64,000 nt of DNA, taken from NCBI GenBank assembly GCA_019241525.1, contig JAFAWY010000016.1, positions 1 to 64,000 on the forward strand, in the 5' to 3' direction. The translations under genes were made by a program, and so were the position numbers. Shown here in pieces: positions 62,581 through 64,000 of the stretch (its first letter is position 1; every line of letters starts with the position of its first letter). The notes beneath the pieces were generated by a model. The model searched no databases. It was not told where the DNA came from and was given only the letters and a program-made list of their open reading frames with translations. The DNA is from Pseudonocardiales bacterium. GTDB lineage: Bacteria; Actinomycetota; Actinomycetes; Mycobacteriales; Pseudonocardiaceae.

Positions 62581-63473
62581 CGGTGGACCCAGGCCCAAAC
62601 AACCCACAATTGATTGTTGGGTGGTGCAGGTGATGCTGGATGGCAAAAAACACCTGGGCATGCGCTATGGAGGCAGCTAAAGCGGAAAGCGCTGGGTCAC
62701 TTCCTGCGCCGGAAGGCCTGGGGGAAGTCTGCGGCGCTGGCCACCGTGCGACGACGCGGAAATATCCGTCACCGAGCGCCACACCGAAGCGAGCGCGCAA
62801 AGTGTAGGGCTGCGTGCAGCATGGCGGTGCACGGACGCAGTGTCAGGCTCACCGACGACCATGACATGTGCGTCCTTTGCAACCTCACGGCAAGCCGCAC
62901 TTGCGGATAAACAGTCCAGACAGTCCCGTAGCACCGTCGTACTACTGGGCTTGCCCGCCACGAGTGCGGCACCACGATCGGAGGCTGGATGGCGCTAGGT
63001 TGGCGCCACCTTCGGTGAGTTCCGGATGCCCTCGCGGCGAGCCGGGACCATCGCGGCCAGCCTGCCGACCCGCTGAAAATCACGACTGGCTGTAGCCGCG
63101 GTCGCAGGTATCGAGACGTGCCAGCGCCAGCCCCTCCGGCTGCGCCACCGCGGTGACGCGGCCGCCCATCACGAAACCAGCGCTTGTAGTCAAAGCCATC
63201 CAGCAACAGGTGGATCACCTAACGACGGCTAACAGCAATCACACGCCATCGGGTGGTTTGGCAGAAACTTTCTGTGAACAAGTCGGTCTCGGGTTGTGAC
63301 CACTCCCGTATCTCACCTACTCTGTGCGTGGGGCTTGGCGCGGTAAATTAGGTGGTCTGCCGATCAGTCGGCGGCTACCGCTATTTGTCGCGTCGAGACG
63401 GGGTGGTAGGTGTGCAGGTCGACGGTTCCCGCGGCCGTTTTCGCACGATCAAGTTGAACTGGACGTTGGGGCG
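62581..63473. other. Gene-poor stretch, probably decayed
   Basis: 893 bases with no frame that carries recognisable motifs, good ribosome sites and consistent composition. Short open frames on the minus strand (e.g. 62677-62961) contain scattered Cys/His but do not match a family well. An AT-richer segment at about 63230-63350 probably holds the promoter of the MEDS gene. No repeat, tRNA or terminator stood out. Confidence 0.45.
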
Positions 63474-64000
63474 GTGACCGCCCCGGCTCCGCGCCGGGCT
63501 GATCAGTTTGTGCACCCGGCGCTGATCTACCGTGGCAGCGCGGAATACCTCGCAGGTACGGTGCCATTCATCCGCGAAGGGCTGGCCGCCGGTGAACCCG
63601 TTGGCTTAGCCGTACCCGGACCAAATTTGCGGCTCATCCTCACCGAATTGGGTAACGACGCGGAACGGGTCCGGCTGCTGGACATGACGCGTTCTGGCCG
63701 GCATCCGGGACGGATCATCCCCAACGTGCTGCGCACCTTCGTCGATACTCACCGGTCCGGGCGGGTACGCATCGTCGCTGAGCAGCTATGGGCCGGACGC
63801 GCCGTGCGAGAATACCCAGCCTGCGCGCATCAAGAGGCTTTGATCAACATTGCGCTGACCGGTCGGTCGGTGAGCATGTTGTGCGCGTACGACGCCGACG
63901 TGATCGGTTCACAAACGCTCGCCGAAGTGGAGATCAACCACCCGCAACTGATCGATGCCCGCGGCGAACGGGCGAGCACCAGTTTCGGCCAGCAACGCGT
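63474..64000 (+). CDS. MEDS-domain regulator, 5' part (runs off the window)
   Basis: 175 residues visible from GTG 63474. FVHPALIYRGSAEYLAGTVPFIREGLAAGEPVGLAV and the following VRLLDMTRSGRHPGRIIPN, VRIVAEQLWAGRAVREYPAC, EALINIALTGRSVSMLCAYD are the MEDS (methanogen/methylotroph DcmR sensory) pattern. In actinobacteria MEDS is usually followed by a histidine-kinase-like ATPase domain, giving an RsbA-type anti-sigma or sensor protein; that part would lie beyond 64000. The ligand is unknown. A phosphatase/kinase network for a stress sigma factor is inferred. Confidence 0.85.
   Translation, partial: MTAPAPRRADQFVHPALIYRGSAEYLAGTVPFIREGLAAGEPVGLAVPGPNLRLILTELGNDAERVRLLDMTRSGRHPGRIIPNVLRTFVDTHRSGRVRIVAEQLWAGRAVREYPACAHQEALINIALTGRSVSMLCAYDADVIGSQTLAEVEINHPQLIDARGERASTSFGQQR

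Noticed and set aside
62677-62961. Minus-strand open frame with several Cys/His as a four-helix copper-binding (DUF326-like) protein
   Set aside because: The Cys spacing does not fit, there is no ribosome site, and composition looks like random high-GC frame.

Overview
The window comes from a GC-rich actinobacterium. Several genes point to the Pseudonocardiales/Mycobacteriales branch: a mycothiol-dependent maleylpyruvate isomerase homologue, a FadE5-type 611-residue acyl-CoA dehydrogenase, an XRE/DUF397 pair, DivIVA-like and LCP wall proteins, and a purA / DUF3151 / fba / DedA neighbourhood in the same order as in Mycobacterium tuberculosis. The genus cannot be fixed from the sequence alone. 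No insertion sequence, phage or CRISPR array was recognised.

Layout. 1-5.3 kb: tail of a TetR regulator, an excalibur-domain membrane protein, a small unknown protein, an enoyl-CoA hydratase, a decayed AhpD-like pseudogene, an LCP ligase and a DivIVA-like coiled coil. 5.5-9 kb: a three-gene branched-chain 2-oxoacid dehydrogenase operon. 9-15.5 kb: a Nudix/NYN fusion, a FemAB-like transferase, a CoA-thioester-type flavin monooxygenase, an SCP2 protein divergent from a TetR regulator, and an AraC regulator divergent from a frameshifted DUF1772 gene. 15.5-21.2 kb: a glycosyltransferase/acetyltransferase/methyltransferase trio, an AAA ATPase, and a Cpn10 paralogue overlapping a VanW protein. 21.2-27.6 kb: fadE5, a PAP2 phosphatase, an XRE/DUF397 pair, and a MurG paralogue behind a secreted beta-helix protein. 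27.7-33.6 kb: hyuA-hyuB, a small membrane protein, a DedA protein and a MetE-like methyltransferase behind a promoter/operator. 33.8-39 kb: the selenocysteine locus, with tRNA-Sec, a large repeat-plus-DUF4185 gene, selA and selB. 39-49.7 kb: asd-ask, a PsbP-like anchored protein, the maleylpyruvate isomerase homologue, purB, an amidohydrolase, an SGNH hydrolase and purD. 49.9-55.6 kb: a PAS-GGDEF-EAL protein with ruined active sites, a methyltransferase/XRE/zinc-cluster group, and a UBP zinc finger divergent from a Na+/H+ antiporter. 55.6-64 kb: purA, DUF3151, fba, an ECF sigma factor with a small membrane partner, DedA, a septum-formation protein with a metallopeptidase, and the start of a MEDS-domain regulator.

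The genes are mostly core metabolism (purine, aspartate family, glycolysis, acyl-CoA) and envelope maintenance (LCP, FemAB, VanW, MurG-like, PAP2, DedA, septum formation), with accessory inserts.

The least expected signals are small repeats and sites. A 60-bp palindromic element occurs in front of hyuA and again in frame inside selB. A 22-bp-period intergenic repeat occurs at four places. A TTAC-N6-GTAA-type operator is shared by fadE5 and the SCP2/TetR pair. A two-domain repeat protein sits between tRNA-Sec and selA.
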